DNA from: Hepsetus odoe
Lineage: Eukaryota > Chordata > Actinopteri > Characiformes > Hepsetidae
Direction: 5' to 3'
DNA length: 64,000 nt
NCBI GenBank assembly: GCA_017165825.1
Contig: CM029369.1
Span: 13,205,824-13,269,823, forward strand
A program made the position numbers and the translations under genes. This document shows, piece after piece, positions 11,601 to 24,359 of the stretch (position 1 is the first letter of the stretch; each line of letters opens with the position of its first letter). The notes under the pieces were generated by a model. The model was not told where the DNA came from and searched no databases. It worked only from the letters and a program-made list of their open reading frames with translations.

Positions 11601-12960
11601 AGTAGTCTCTTTGAGAGGTGAAGAGAGGGTGAATCTGTCAGCCTGGGGCTCCTGTCATTTGTTGAACCTTAGACATGACCAGGTCATAAGGCTGACCTCC
11701 TCTCCTCTCCCAGGCTCTATCACTGAGTACTTATCTTTCTTGGAGTCACTTGGATTCTCAGGAATCTCACTCAGTGCAACTACACCTAAGCATCAATGTA
11801 CTTCATATTTGGAGCATCGAACCTGAAGAAACATTAAATGTAATAGTTATATTCATATGTAATCCATTGAGACCAGGCTGATCTGAAATTCCAGTCGGTA
11901 ACCAGTTTGGTTTTAGCATGGAGTTTGTAGGTCTCAGCTGGTGCAGAAGTTAACAAATGGCCCAGCTATTTTTAGCTACAAATGAGGGTTGTGGGCTGAA
12001 ACCACGACACCATGACGACAGCGGTAGTGCCATGGCCAGTGGGGTTTCAATCTGACATCTCACACACTCTCACATGACACTTATTCTGACTGGTCACCAA
12101 GTGCTCTTCTGATTTTAGCTTGCCTTTAAGAACAAAGAAGAAATGCCCAGGCAATGAAGTTGCTTGGAGTCTTGATAGAAGTACTTTTTACTGCTGTGGT
12201 CAAATATTTAGTTATATGAAACTAGGACAAAATAAATGTTTCTTTTATATAAATGATTTCTGCTTTATAGTGTTAATACTGCTAAAGTTATGCAAGTAAT
12301 AAGCATATCAAACTCAGTGGTTTATTTTTCGCAGTAACACTATAATACAGCTTAACAGCTAAGCTAGTAAATTAACAGATTTTTTTTGATGCAGGACAAA
12401 ACAATAGCATCTTGGCCATTATTGGTTAGTAAATGACACATCAGCTGTTTTTGCATTAACATTATTAATGACATCAACTTTGTAGGCAAGTTTTTTAGTG
12501 AGAAGGAAGAACGAGCTGTGATGCATTCCAATTGCAGACTACTGATTTAACATGAAGAACCACCATCCACAACATGTCATTAGCGTCTCTCCATTGCACT
12601 TCACACTGCATAGAGCACGGTGCCATTGAAACGAGGGAATGAGGGAGGAGGACAAGGAACAGATCACGAGGAAAAAAAAAGAAAAGGAGAGGGAGGGATG
12701 TGTTTTTCCCTCCATGTAGTCCGGTGGGATATGGAGTAGCAGCAAGAACACAGAGTGACATTCGGCCTGATAGAGGACATCATGTCACTGGAGACCCACA
12801 CACATATATGCACTTACACACTCGCACGTCTTGGTTGTGTGGAACTGGGCAGGGCTGTGTTTGTGTCCCACAGGGGAAAGCTGTTAGGGCAGAACTACTA
12901 CACTGGCACATTTTCACCAGCATACATTACCAAGGCAGACAAACAAACCAAGCAAAATGT
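11601..12960. other. Intergenic, no recognised gene
   Basis: No domain, RNA or transposon signal recognised. Short frames near 12.5-12.75 kb on both strands lack homology that I can see. Confidence 0.55.
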
Positions 12961-12989
12961 TATGTGTGTGTGTGTGTGTGTGTGTGTGT
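12961..12989. repeat. (GT)n microsatellite
   Basis: About 14 TG units. Apparent Cys-Val and Thr-His frames are repeat artefacts. Confidence 0.97.
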
Positions 12990-14628
12990 AGCGGCAGAGA
13001 GGACCTGTGTTACAAGCAGGGGGATGGGAGAGGTGAGCTGTGGTGGTAATATAACCATATGCTGGCTGTTAACAGAATGAAAAGTAAAGACATCACCATG
13101 ATCCATCTTCATTAGAGCATTTCCCTCTCCGTCCTGCACCTTAGCAACGATCTGCTGCAGGGGGGTCACCTGCTAGTGCACTGTCTCTCCATCGCTACCT
13201 CACTCTTTCTCTACTGCTCCTCTTCCTCTTTACAATCTGCCTCCTGTTTCTTCGCCTCTCTGTCTCCCCGGCTTTCTCTTTCTTATCACTTGCCTTTCAT
13301 CTCACATATTTTTCTTCATCCGTCTGTGTCCCTCTACAAGAAAGCAACGTTTCTATCTTTCCTAGAGACACTAAATACTATTACTCTTTGGGTATGTCTC
13401 TAATAATAAGATCCAGACTGTGACCTGGCCTATCTGAAGTCATTTGGAGAATTTAGATTGATACATTATGCCATGCATATCAAAATCCCTGATGGTTTAG
13501 ACTACACAGAAAAACACCTGGCAAGACTGTTCCATCTTGAATGGTGCTAAACAGTTTTATTTAAAGCAAATAAACCTTTAGCATCTTAAGCCCATTAGCA
13601 ATGTGTTGCAGTGTGGTGGGTTGTTCTATAGTGTTTGTGTGGGAGAGCTGCTGTTCAAGGACATTACTGAAGACCTTTGCACTCCTCTTTGCACTCCTCT
13701 GATGGATCAGAGTGGTCCATCGTAGGCTGACACACAGAGACTGAGACATTTAGTGCAGCACTATGGAGTTACTACTGTTCACATTTGTACACTCAGTCAT
13801 TAACCACACACACGCATACACTCACACTTTTGAAGTTTGTCAATGAAAATTGTGATTAAAAGAAAGGTCGGCAAACTTTTTTCCACTGCTATAGAAAGAC
13901 AATAACTTCATAAAAATGCCAATTTCAAAACAAGAACCAATGATGAAGTATTGCCATTTTAGTTGGCAAATCATAAAAAAGACCGCAGTGATATAGACAA
14001 ACAAAGGGACAAGCAATTTTTAACTAATGTTAACTTGCTTGGCAACAAAAAACGTGACATTGTGTAAAAGAAAAATAAAGGATTTGTGGACAGTTTAGCT
14101 ATATAACTACTCCATAATGTACGTTGCAAACAAAAGGGACATACACCAAAAAATGCATTTGAACTTGCACCACTAATATGTTATAAAAAATGTATTTTGG
14201 GTTTGAAAGATGTGATATGCATGACGTCTAAATCTAACCCCATTCCCCCATATCCACCCATGTCAGATGTAGTGAGACTGATGAGTAGGCATTCAGAAAT
14301 GCAAAACTGATACTGTTATATGTGACAAAAATGTATTTGACTTGAATTGACTAAAAATAGTTTGTTAACAAAAACTAGGCTATCCATTCATTTACTTATT
14401 CATTCCTTCATCTGCGCGAAACCATACTAAAGTTGATGAAATGAATAAAATATGACTAAAACAAATATGTATTTTACCGAAAAGGCTAAATCTAAATCAC
14501 ATGCCATAATAATGTAATACTCCTTGATATACTTTACAGTCAGATATCTGGCACACAAATATTGGCTACTTTGCCCCTAGAGTTAGAGCTGATATTGAAA
14601 TGGAAGGTAACAGATAACTCATCAACAG
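12990..14628. other. Intergenic; non-repetitive block near 13075-13180
   Basis: The 13075-13180 block has balanced composition and an open minus-strand frame, but no family was recognised. The rest is AT-rich with a C/T-rich part (13190-13330). No gene call is justified. Confidence 0.5.
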
Positions 14629-15061
14629 ATAATACTTTTGTCAGTCAGTCAGTCAGTCAATTTCTGCCGCTTGTCCCAAGCGGAGTTGCGGGGGGGGGGT
14701 TGCTGGAGTCCATCGCAGCTCACACAGGGCAAAGGACACACCCCAGACAGGTCACCAGCCCATCGCAGGGAGGAGCGTGACGGGGACGGCACCTTGCTCA
14801 AGGGTACCTCAGGGCAACCTATTAGGAAGGGGTTCGAACCCCGATCCTCCTGCCAATGCCCTAACCGCTAGGCCACCGCTGCCCCATAATACTTTTGTAC
14901 ACACCCCAGACAGGTCGCCAGCCCATCGCAGGGAGGAGCGTGACGGGGACGGCACCTTGCTCAAGGGTACCTCAGGGCAACCTATTGGGAAGGGGTTCGA
15001 ACCCCGATCCTCCTGCCAATGCCCTAACCGCTAGGCCACCGCTCCCCCATAATACTTTTGT
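14629..15061 (-). mobile_element. tRNA-derived SINE with a tandem partial second copy, sharing one target-site repeat three times
   Basis: A full SINE (14661-14885, antisense) has on the minus strand GGGGCAGCGGTGGCCTAGCG (A box inside), a B box GGTTCGAACCCC and the body phrases CACCCCAGACAGGTC and GCTGGAGTCC. It is followed by a second, truncated unit (14899-15048) carrying only the head and part of the body. The 13-mer ATAATACTTTTGT occurs at 14629-14641, 14886-14898 and 15049-15061. It borders each unit and is the target-site duplication. A TCAG/GTCA tetranucleotide run (14641-14658) lies inside the first border. Confidence 0.93.
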
Positions 15062-16198
15062 AGGGGTCAAAATCTGATACTTAATGTCCAAAATAATTTT
15101 ACATGGCCAAACGTATGTGGTCTTATAGTAGTTACATTACCAATGTTCTTCAGTTAATAATAGGACTTGAATAACCACAGTTTTAACAAATAATGTTGCT
15201 GGATTGCCCCAGCATTTTTAGTGCTTTTTTGGTATGTGCATTAGCTCTTAGTTTTTTGGGGGGATTTTTTTGCATTGTTTTGGCCAGTTCTGATAAACCT
15301 GTGCAACCTTAGACGACTATATATCTATCAAACTCTATTGTTATCTGTGTTTCACATTCTGGTGATTCATTCTTTAGAATGTCATAAGGAAAAATGATAC
15401 ATTCATGTAGAGGTGAGAGTGTGGATACATGTGTGAGGGAAGAATCTCCCAGTGTAAACACTTTAAGGTAAGTGCAGAGATGAAAAGGGGTTTTATCTCT
15501 CTCATCAAGTGCTAACACAGAAGAGACTAAACGCCACACTGACACCATAATTACATGATTTATGTCATTCTGCAGCACACAGACTGCAATGGCACCTCTC
15601 GTTCTGCTGATTCATGAGCAAAACTCCGGCGAGGCTTAGGAAGGGCACATCAAAAGAATTAGCTTGATTCATACGGTGATGTTTGTCTAAATAAATGGGA
15701 GGTGATCCATCTTAAAAGCAGTCGGTAAAGTTTGTTTCTCCTCCTCGGCCTCCTGCCAGTCTGAGGGATGAGTTTTGGAGGGGGTTGGATGAGCTAAGTG
15801 TTGTATTTGTGTAATTAACTGTAAGCAAAAATGTAGCACATTATTTCTCTGCACCTTTGGTTGCTTTTTAGTTATTTGCAAGGTATTTGTTTTTTCATAA
15901 TAATTCTGTTTTAACTCGGAAATCTGCCCAAAACCTTCAGGGGTTGTCGAAATACATGTGCAATCTAAAAATAAATCTGTTACAGCACAGCAGTTATAGA
16001 AGTCACAGAGGAGCTTGTTTCTCAGCTGTAGCAAGGCGTGTGTTGCTGCATGGTTGGGAGGCATACATTAATTATAGTGCTCGTAGGAATTGCCCTGCCA
16101 CGCTGCTGACTTACTGCCCTTCACTGCTTCCATTCTGAGGAGGTTTCTTAACCTGCCATTTCACACAGTTTACTCCAGCCAGGCCTGCGAAACAGAGG

Positions 16199-16199
<1 letters not shown>
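15062..16199. other. Intergenic; candidate conserved block near 15590-15790
   Basis: No gene recognised. 15590-15790 is non-repetitive and holds TTGATTCATACGGTGATG and AAATAAATGGGAGGTGATCC, with homeodomain-like AT cores in mixed composition. Whether it is conserved cannot be decided from one sequence. Confidence 0.45.

Positions 16200-16257
<58 letters not shown>
16200..16257. repeat. (GT)n microsatellite
   Basis: About 28 pure TG units. Confidence 0.98.
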
Positions 16258-16261
<4 letters not shown>

Positions 16262-16829
16262 GAGGAAAAGAGAGAGAAAATTAAAATAAAGAGCTGAAAG
16301 CCATGCATGTAAATGATAAGATAATGTGATTAATTTGAAAGTGATATGAAAAGAACAGTGGGGTGTGAAAGTGATTTCCAGAACAAGGGTGCTATGGAAC
16401 AAGGAAAGTTTGAAATATGGAGCCCAGTTCTTCTCTTTTCCTGCAGTGAAGGCATTATGAAGTAGTTCGAGGTGGGAATATACCGTCTGTGTGTTGCCTC
16501 CTGCCTGGCTATATGACAGTATCTCTCAGTATCTGGACACAGTGCCTCCATTGTCATCGATAATGTGTGTTTATCTGAGCCATACACGCTGCTCAGCTCC
16601 CCTCTGTGTATTCAGCCACTCACTTCCTCCCCTGGCCCGGCTCACTCATCTACATGTTGCGATATTTCCCCCAGCTGGGACTATATACTGACAACAAATA
16701 TGCTCACATCACAGTTTTCTACTGAAGATCCATTTCATCTTTAACAAATCAGGATTTCTCATAACGTTTTGAGTGAATGAATCAAAATTCAGAATTTAAT
16801 AGACCATTGAGATTGGTTCATCCTTGTGT
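16258..16829. other. Intergenic, no recognised gene
   Basis: No coding or RNA signal recognised. Confidence 0.55.
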
Positions 16830-17575
16830 GTGGCCTATTCAGGTGTCAATAGGAGGGCTATATTAGGCAACAAGTGAGTTGAAGTTGAAGTTTGTGTGTT
16901 GAAAACAGGAAAAACAGTTAAGCGATCAGACCTGAGTGACTCTGACAAGAGCCAGACTGGAATGAGTAGATAACTTCAGGAAGGACAACTGTTGAATAAG
17001 GACACCAAAGCTCAGTTATGGATTTGGGGAGCAAATGCTAGTTTGCCTGGTATGATCACACAGAGAAACTAATCCTGCAAAATTCCTAAAAAGGTTCTGG
17101 GCCATGTCATGCAGGTAAACCTTGGGTCGTGGCAATCCTGCGCTTGTTACTTTGAGATGTGCCACCTGCCTAAAGTTGGTTGCAGAGCAAGTACACCTCT
17201 TCACGGCAACTGTATTCCCTAAAGGCAGTGACCTCTTTAAGCAGTCCCTGCCACACTGCAAAAGGAATAGCTTAAGAAACCAAGTGTTTAAGATAGTCAC
17301 TTGTGCTCCATATTTCCCAGATATGAATGGATGGAGCATTGCTGATATACATTTTTGCCAAACTGTGCATCCGCAGATTGAAACTAATTGATTGCCCCAC
17401 CTCACAACTTACAGGACTTAAAGAATCTGCTGCTAATGCCTTGGTGCCAGATACCACACATTCACAAATCTTTTGGATCCCATGCTTTGAAGCTTCACCA
17501 CTGTTTTGGTGGCACAAGGGCAACCCACACAAGATCAAAAGGATGTTTTAATGTTATGGCTGGTGGTGTTAACTG
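16830..17575 (+). mobile_element. Tc1/mariner-like transposon remnant
   Basis: Begins near a decayed terminal region (TGTGTGGCCTATTCAGGTGT). TTAAGCGATCAGACCTGAGTG and CAGGAAGGACAACTGTTGAA come from the N-terminal half of a transposase, CTTACAGGACTTAAAGAATC and TGCCTTGGTGCCAGATACCA from the C-terminal half, and it ends TTAATGTTATGGCTGGTGG. Several hundred bases are missing relative to a full element, and frames are broken. Related copies are at 3130-3650 and 33940-34440. Confidence 0.8.
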
Positions 17576-18792
17576 ATGTCACAAAGTTTATTCATATACC
17601 ATAATGACTTTAGGGCGTTGCAGTGTTAGCTTGCATGTAGCATTCACTGGACTTTTATTGACTATTTTGCTGTAATGTGTCATACAACAAAGCCATCTTT
17701 TTGACCTTTTTATGATGTTAGTTCATGTCGTGTATCATGAAAAGCCCGAATAATTTTGTCATTTGAATTGAAACCTCTTCTTTGATTAAAATGTCCCATC
17801 GTAACTTTTTTTTCAGCCTCGAAAAGTCTTGATTGACACTAGCAGATATGAAAAATAATATTCTAATATAATATAATAATATAATTTTTCATCTCCACCT
17901 CCCATTTCCTCCACCTACCTTTGAAACACTACTTGGTATTTTTTATATATTTTATTTTTCATTTTCCTCTACCTGTGTGTTGACTGCAAATACTGTAGGG
18001 ATCGTCCATACACCTCTCATCCTTCTGCCCTGATCCACTGAGGTTCTGCATGACCTGGGATGCATATATATTCATAAGCAGCTGCATCCCTGTGCTACAT
18101 CCCCTACCATGTTCAACCCCAAAACCTCATATTATGAACAGCCCAATTAGAAAACCATCACTGTATCATTACATGGGCTACTGGCCAGCTGAAATGAGCT
18201 TTACCTGCAGCAGCGGCACTGGTGATCTTTTGTGAGGGTAAACAAAACCAAACACACACATTTAGGTTTAGCACTCATATCAGCCATGCTTCATCGCATT
18301 TATGATTCATTTTTCTATCATAGAACTATGTAAATTGTTTTTCTTTTTGGATATCTGTACATAACAGAACACCTCCAAATTGTGTTCCCTGTGATTGCAT
18401 ATTGCTTTTTTTCTCCCCTTTACTTATTATGAAATGGGCTCATGTGTCACTGAAATTGTTTTGAACTGGAAAATGAGATCAAATGGAAGGCAACACCTGA
18501 AGGGTTCTGAAATGTAGACTAATTAATCAAATTACTGATTTGGAAATTGTAGCCAAGCATGTAACTGAACTATGTTTCCTTCCATCTGATTAGAAGCATT
18601 TGGATCATGCTGTTTTTTGTGCATTTTGAATCCTTTGTCTTTATGTGTTGCTATAGCATTGAATTGAATGAAATGTTTGAGTTTATGATATGAATAATAC
18701 TTTGTGATCATTTGAATGATCATATGCACTGTATATTTTTATGTTGACGGCTTCTGTGGGATTTTAATGTGATGCCAGAGGCGATGTTGTTG

Positions 18793-18796
<4 letters not shown>
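17576..18796. other. Intergenic, no recognised gene
   Basis: AT-rich with a TAATATAATA run near 17860-17890. No gene recognised. Confidence 0.55.

Positions 18797-18831
<35 letters not shown>
18797..18831. repeat. (GT)n microsatellite
   Basis: About 17 GT units. Confidence 0.97.
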
Positions 18832-18833
<2 letters not shown>

Positions 18834-19512
18834 TTCATGACTGACAGGGACGTGCTCCTAAAGCTCTCTGTCTTTTGATAATTTCAACAATTAACTGTCA
18901 AACTAAGGCAAGACACAGTCAGAAGGCAAACAGAACAAATACACTCCAGCACTGAGATATTTTCCAGTTTTCATATTGCACTTGAGTCCTGTAGTCTATA
19001 GAATGAGGCCAGTATTTAGGCTTACTGTGCATTATTGGAATGATTTTCTATAGCGGTAACAGGTCAGATTATTATTTTTTTTGTTAAGTTTCAGCTTCAT
19101 TGTGCCTCATTGTAAGATATGTTATTGCAATGCACTGCATTTTTGTGGCACTCATGGTATCAGTAGACCATGGTGTGCGTATTAAGACAGACCATTTGTC
19201 TTTGTTTACCTATGGTTAAGAAAAGCAAGCTGCATATAGCCACCATCAACGGTTCAGGCTATTTTGCCAAATGTGGTAAACATGCTCTTGGCAGGCTGCT
19301 AACAAGGTCACTGAGTTATTTTTTAGATTAAACAGTGTTACTGCACCCATGGTGCCCACTTGATGATTATTCTAATGTGTGATGGTGTGTTTAATGAGCA
19401 AACAGCACAATTGCACAATTGCTAATACTGAATGGAGTGTCTGACTTCCAACCTGTTTCTAAAGTCTTTTTTCTCCATTTGTCTATTTCTGTGTGTCAGA
19501 GGGCTACAAGAC

Positions 19513-19515
<3 letters not shown>
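18832..19515. other. Intergenic, no recognised gene
   Basis: Unique-looking, AT-rich. Nothing recognised. Confidence 0.55.

Positions 19516-19565
<50 letters not shown>
19516..19565. repeat. (CT)n microsatellite
   Basis: About 24 CT units. The adjacent reading frame is Leu-Ser repeat translation. Confidence 0.98.
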
Positions 19566-19568
<3 letters not shown>

Positions 19569-19639
19569 TTGATATTAGTTAATAGGCCTTTTTATAATAT
19601 AGAGAAGAGTAAAATGGAAATATTATTTTATTTTTGATA

Positions 19640-20000
19640 TCCTTTATAATCTCAGCTCCAGGTCAGCATTAATGTGTTGTGGTGATGATATTTATTTAAT
19701 CCAACTAAAGGCCAATGATTTTTGATCATTTAGACGCCGTAAAGACACGCAGGTATTTATATAAAGGCCCATATTTAGTATTTTTCCCTTTTTATTGACT
19801 TCGTCACGTTATTGAGTCGCCAGTGTGTTTTTAATAAGTTAGAATTTGAAGCAGTTTCACCGCAAAGCTTGAATTTTTGCCCGCATCGTTCAGCCGTAAT
19901 GTAGACCTTCCCTAATTGCTGTTGGACCTCATGTATTCGGGTCCTCGCTCAAGGGAATTACAGCATAAATAAAATATTTAATGAAATGCATTTTAAATTT
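19640..20000. promoter_or_regulatory. Candidate conserved non-coding element
   Basis: A 360-bp block without repeats lies between two CT microsatellites. It holds CCAATGATTTTTGATCATTT, several TTTATTG/ATTTATA-type CDX-like words (near 19690, 19755 and 19790) and TAATTG. No open frame of interest. The call is inference from composition and motif clustering in a Hox-flanking gene desert. Confidence 0.35.
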
Positions 20001-20012
20001 CCCATGTCTTAC

Positions 20013-20109
20013 NTCTCTCTCTCTCTCTCTCTCTCACTTTCTACTTTTTCCATATGGTTATTACTCTTGTTTCTCTTATGCTCTCTCCCTGTCTCTCTCT
20101 CTCTCACTG
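20013..20109. repeat. (CT)n microsatellites with one unresolved base
   Basis: Position 20013 is N, and a CT run starts immediately after it. A second short CT run ends near 20105. The N probably marks an assembly or base-calling problem in the repeat. Confidence 0.95.
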
Positions 20110-20969
20110 TGAGATGCAAAGTGGCTATGGCAGCTCTCATCATGCAGACAGGCACTGGGCTGATGATTTTTGTAAGGACAATGCCCTGCATGTGTCAACC
20201 ACCCAACAAATAACTCCAGTCATTTTCTCCTGGGCTATTACACATCCAACCCCACGCCCATTATTCCATTCACTGCACAGGAGCAGAGCTAAAACTGCAG
20301 CCTGGGAGGAGAGGACTGATGGAAAAGAGAAAGAGAGTGGGGGATGGGAGTGAAGAAGAGGGAGTAGAAATGAGTGTAAAAGTGGCAGACTCAGCTTTTT
20401 CAGTGTGAAGATGCACGGCCATCTGTGTGTTGACAGGCAGGCGTCTGGCCGTCATTTGTCCAGCGCGGTGCATGATGTGGCGGAGTGTGAGTGGCAATGG
20501 CAGCAGCACATTCATGTGATGTATGAGTTTCTACAGTGGCGTGATTAGTGGTGCGGTGCTGGGGAGCCATGCTCCTCACCTCATCAGTTCCACAGCCTGC
20601 CCCACACACTGCAAACCGCAAAACCACACACTGAAACCACACACTGAAACCACACACTGCGGAGCTGCTCACCATACAACACACACACACTCCCGCAACA
20701 TCACCCATACTGCACAGCAGCCTGGCCAGATCAATCGAGGCACAGGCAGAAAATTAGAATTTTACTAGAGTGCCTGGGAGCACTAATTAAAACGAATGAT
20801 TTTATTTTTGTCTTAATGTGTAAAATTAAAAAGACAAGAGATTGTCCCTTGGTTAGTTTTAAATAATCTATTTTCTAGAACAGTTTGTAATTTGCTATAA
20901 CAGTTTGATATTAGTGGTATAAGACTGCATATTTTGTGTTATAAATATACTTTAAGGCAAATAAGAATC
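20110..20969. other. Intergenic; three-copy 14-bp tandem repeat near 20620-20660
   Basis: ACCACACACTGAAA-type units are repeated three times (20624-20660). No gene recognised in the rest. Confidence 0.6.

Positions 20970-21018
<49 letters not shown>
20970..21018. repeat. (GT)n microsatellite
   Basis: About 24 GT units. Confidence 0.98.
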
Positions 21019-21022
<4 letters not shown>

Positions 21023-21154
21023 CACAATGAGAAAAAGAGAGAGAGAGAAGGAGTGAATTCTGTGTGTTTCATTGTCCTGCCCAGTGGTGCCAAAATGATC
21101 ATCTCTGGGCCGGCAGGTGATAAATAACGTTCCCCATTATGATTAATACTGCTC

Positions 21155-21200
<46 letters not shown>

Positions 21201-21201
21201 A

Positions 21202-21239
<38 letters not shown>

Positions 21240-21325
21240 GGAGAGAGAGAGGAGGGGAAGAATGAAACAGATTACAGAATAGGTTTTTCTGGCAGGGATA
21301 CTGATGGTGTGTGTGTGTGTGTGTN

Positions 21326-21358
<33 letters not shown>
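21019..21358. repeat. Compound (GA)n / (GT)n microsatellite with one unresolved base
   Basis: GA tracts at about 21159-21236, a unique 60-bp gap, a GT run at 21305-21324, N at 21325, then GA to about 21354. The long minus-strand frame here (Leu-Ser and Thr-His runs) is a repeat artefact. Confidence 0.95.
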
Positions 21359-21794
21359 AAATAGCAAGCAAACATGAATAGAGCAACACAACTGTCAGAC
21401 AAGCGGGAGATAATTGTTGTGGGTACCATGGAAACTGAAGCGGGAATGAAAGAGCAAGATGGAGTGAGAAGGGGAAAGGAGGCTGAAACCTGACTGGAGC
21501 ATCCCAAGGTCTCCCCCACCCTGTCCTGTCTGTATGTGTCCTCTGAGAGTTCATTACACACCACTGTACTCACATAGCCCTTCCTTATCCTTTATTGCCC
21601 CTTTAAACTCTCACACACATATAAAGAGACAGAGTTATAGCACAACAAAGCATTTTTTATACACAGTGTATTTATAGTAAACATAAATTTAGTGTGCTCG
21701 CTTTGTTGTGTTTTGTTGTAGCCTGAGCCTTTCTCATATTTCTTTGGCCTATATTTACTATATTTATTTATTTACCTATATTTATTTATGTTTG
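21359..21794. other. Intergenic, no recognised gene
   Basis: No coding or RNA signal recognised. Confidence 0.55.
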
Positions 21795-21817
21795 TGCGTG
21801 CATGCGTGCGTGCGTGC

Positions 21818-21860
<43 letters not shown>
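21795..21860. repeat. (GTGC)n-(GT)n compound microsatellite
   Basis: Five GTGC-type units run into about 20 GT units. Confidence 0.97.
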
Positions 21861-21863
<3 letters not shown>

Positions 21864-21959
21864 TCATTTAGGTTTGAGATTTAAAGATGATTGTGATGAG
21901 AGAGTGCACACTGCCTTGAGTACACACTGCCACTGCCATTGTTTCATTAGACATCAGAA

Positions 21960-22120
21960 TTCATTCTGCTGTTATTATCACAAGTTGCATCATTATTAAT
22001 GATTACTGAACTTATTCCAAAAGCAGTAATGCAACCCCAAGTCATAACACTACCTCCACTTTGCTTCACAGATGAGCTAGTATGTTTTGGATAATGAGCA
22101 TAATTTTTTCCTCCACAGTT
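21960..22120 (-). mobile_element. Tc1-like transposase fragment (antisense)
   Basis: The minus-strand frame reads SVKQSGGSVMTWGCITAFG, the Tc1 transposase stretch normally close to VKHGGGSVMVWGC. Only about 50 codons remain, without terminal repeats. Confidence 0.85.
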
Positions 22121-22139
22121 TCTTCCATAACATATGTAC

Positions 22140-22195
22140 AGTGTGTGTGTGTGCGTGTATGTGTGTGTGTGTGTATGTGTGTGTGTCTGTGTGTG
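22140..22195. repeat. Imperfect (GT)n microsatellite
   Basis: GT units with GC, AT and CT interruptions. Confidence 0.95.
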
Positions 22196-23123
22196 CATAA
22201 ACATTTGTGTATTTTTATATTTCTTCATGTCACACAGAAAAAACAAATACATATAGTTTCTTTTTCATAGACTTAGAATTTTCGTCATATGTTGCCTCTC
22301 TCCCCTGTTTTGAATGGCTACGGCCATCAGACTGACAATTGATGGGAGCGATCTTGCCCAGTCATAGTTAAGCCTTGGTTTGACCCTGATGTCTGGTCCA
22401 AAGAATGACCTTTGTTGGGTTGAGGCTGTGGTCAGCCAGACCCATAATGACTTCACAGCTTATGGGTAAATATGAGCGATTGGTAATTGAGCTGAGTGTG
22501 TGAGTGGGAGACCCAAGCTGTCTAAGGCCCACAGGCCAGGCTTTGTGCTGTGGGCAGCAACGGCCAGTGTTGCACAGAGGGCAATGTTGTGGCAGCATGA
22601 CCTGGAGGAACCTCCAGGGTTAAGTGGTGTCAGGATACATGTGCAGCAGTCTGCCTGTAGGCTAGGCCTGAACTCCAAACTCTCAACCTCATGCTCTGTG
22701 TCTCAAATGTTCTCCCATGGAAGGAGAGAAGAGTATGGAAAACCAGCAAGAAAGAATGAGTTGATTGGACCATAAAGATATTTAATGAAAGTTCTTTTAT
22801 CATTTTATATATTTTTTTCTTTGCCAAGATCATAATATGTTTGTTATTAAGAACTAAAACTTTCAAGTGTGTCAAAAAGAATAATTAAGATTTAATTACG
22901 TGAGATTGAATATATGTGATAATTGTAGAGCTTGTTGAAGAAATGGTGATCATAATTCTTAGCTAGTTCTCCTGTCTTCCAGCCCCTCATTATTCCAGTG
23001 GCACATCAGTGAGACAGCAGCCAGGACTCATTCACATGCAAACAGAGGCTAATCTGCTTGTAATCATCTGTGCTTCTGTGTGCCGTGCTCACACTTCAAG
23101 GAAGGCCAACATGGAATGTTGTG

Positions 23124-23124
<1 letters not shown>
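22196..23124. other. Intergenic; GC-balanced block near 22330-22740 of unknown nature
   Basis: 22330-22740 has overlapping open frames on both strands and no repeat character, but I recognise no domain. It could be an old retrogene scrap, an unnamed repeat or regulatory DNA. Confidence 0.4.

Positions 23125-23183
<59 letters not shown>
23125..23183. repeat. (GT)n microsatellite
   Basis: About 29 GT units. Confidence 0.98.
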
Positions 23184-23186
<3 letters not shown>

Positions 23187-24359
23187 AGAGAGTCTTATAG
23201 ACCCCACAGTAGAGCCTTTGTATTACATCAAAGCAAAGGAAGTTCTCAGAGTTCCCCACTGTACTGTGTGAGCACGTCTCAGACCCTCTGCTAATCTTTC
23301 AAGTCCAGATTGAGGGTGGAAAAAAGGAGACAATGTAGCCTGTGCTCCTTTAACCCCAGTCTGGCTCACACTCATTTGTCTATGTTGAAACACTTTAGGA
23401 TGATGATGTCCAATCAGTCAGTGCTATAGCCCTGCTGTTTGCAGTAACGGCTGACCCAGGCTTGGCTTCTACCGCTCAGAGCATGAGGCTTCCATTTGAG
23501 AGCTCCATTTTCCATCAACACGCAAAGATCTAACCCTTACTGCACCAATGATAAAAGCCAGGGCAACCATGGCTGGCCAATATTAGCTGGAAACAGAACA
23601 GGGGAGAGGACAGTAGTGTCATGGGGGAAGCTTTAGCATCTTATTACTGTAAAAAATAAAGTTGCCTTAGTGATCCAACAGTGTACGCAAATAATTTAAA
23701 TGCATTGTATTTCAGGTTATAATTAGTCCTTCAGAAGGACACCTGTCAAAAAATTTTTTCACAGGATCACATTCTAAAACTCTTTTGGCAATAAACTTGC
23801 TTATTCAACCTAATTGATCACATGGTTAAATTATTATATGGAGCATGGTTATATGACCATGTTCATCATGCCTAGGAGCTAATTGTTGGCCACATATGAA
23901 CAAAAAATACTTTATCCTCGTGTTTGCCCATTGAAATGTAATCAGTCTGCGAGATCTCACATTTATGATTTTTTTTCTCTTTTTGCAATTGTTATTGACC
24001 CCATGTAAATATAACACTGTCTTAATCATGCTATTATGGATGCTTTCTTTCAATCTCATTTCAAATAGTCCGTTCTATTTCTATCATCTCTTTACTTTTG
24101 AGTCAAGTCAAGTCAAGTCAAGTACCTAGACCGATCAGTGCCTGTTATCTAAGTGGTTACTTACATAAGGATCCTAGAATGTCAAATCAAGCATTGTTGC
24201 AGCAAAAAGTAGGAAAGGTACAAAGAAAATGGGAGGAAGGTGTAGAGGAGAGGTGCCCTGCTCAGCTTGAGCAGTGGTGGGTAAAGTGAGAAGCATAATG
24301 GAGAGTTCTTTGGGTGCGCTGGTGGAGGACACATCAGCTGCTGGCATTTTTGTAACTAC
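23184..24359. other. Intergenic; (AGTCA)n run at 24101-24123
   Basis: No gene recognised. Four to five AGTCA pentamers lie at 24101-24123. Confidence 0.55.

Noticed and set aside
12960..13169. Minus-strand frame QQIVAKVQDGEGNALMK as a possible exon
   Set aside because: Part of the frame is repeat translation and no splice-flanked family match could be recognised; kept as intergenic.
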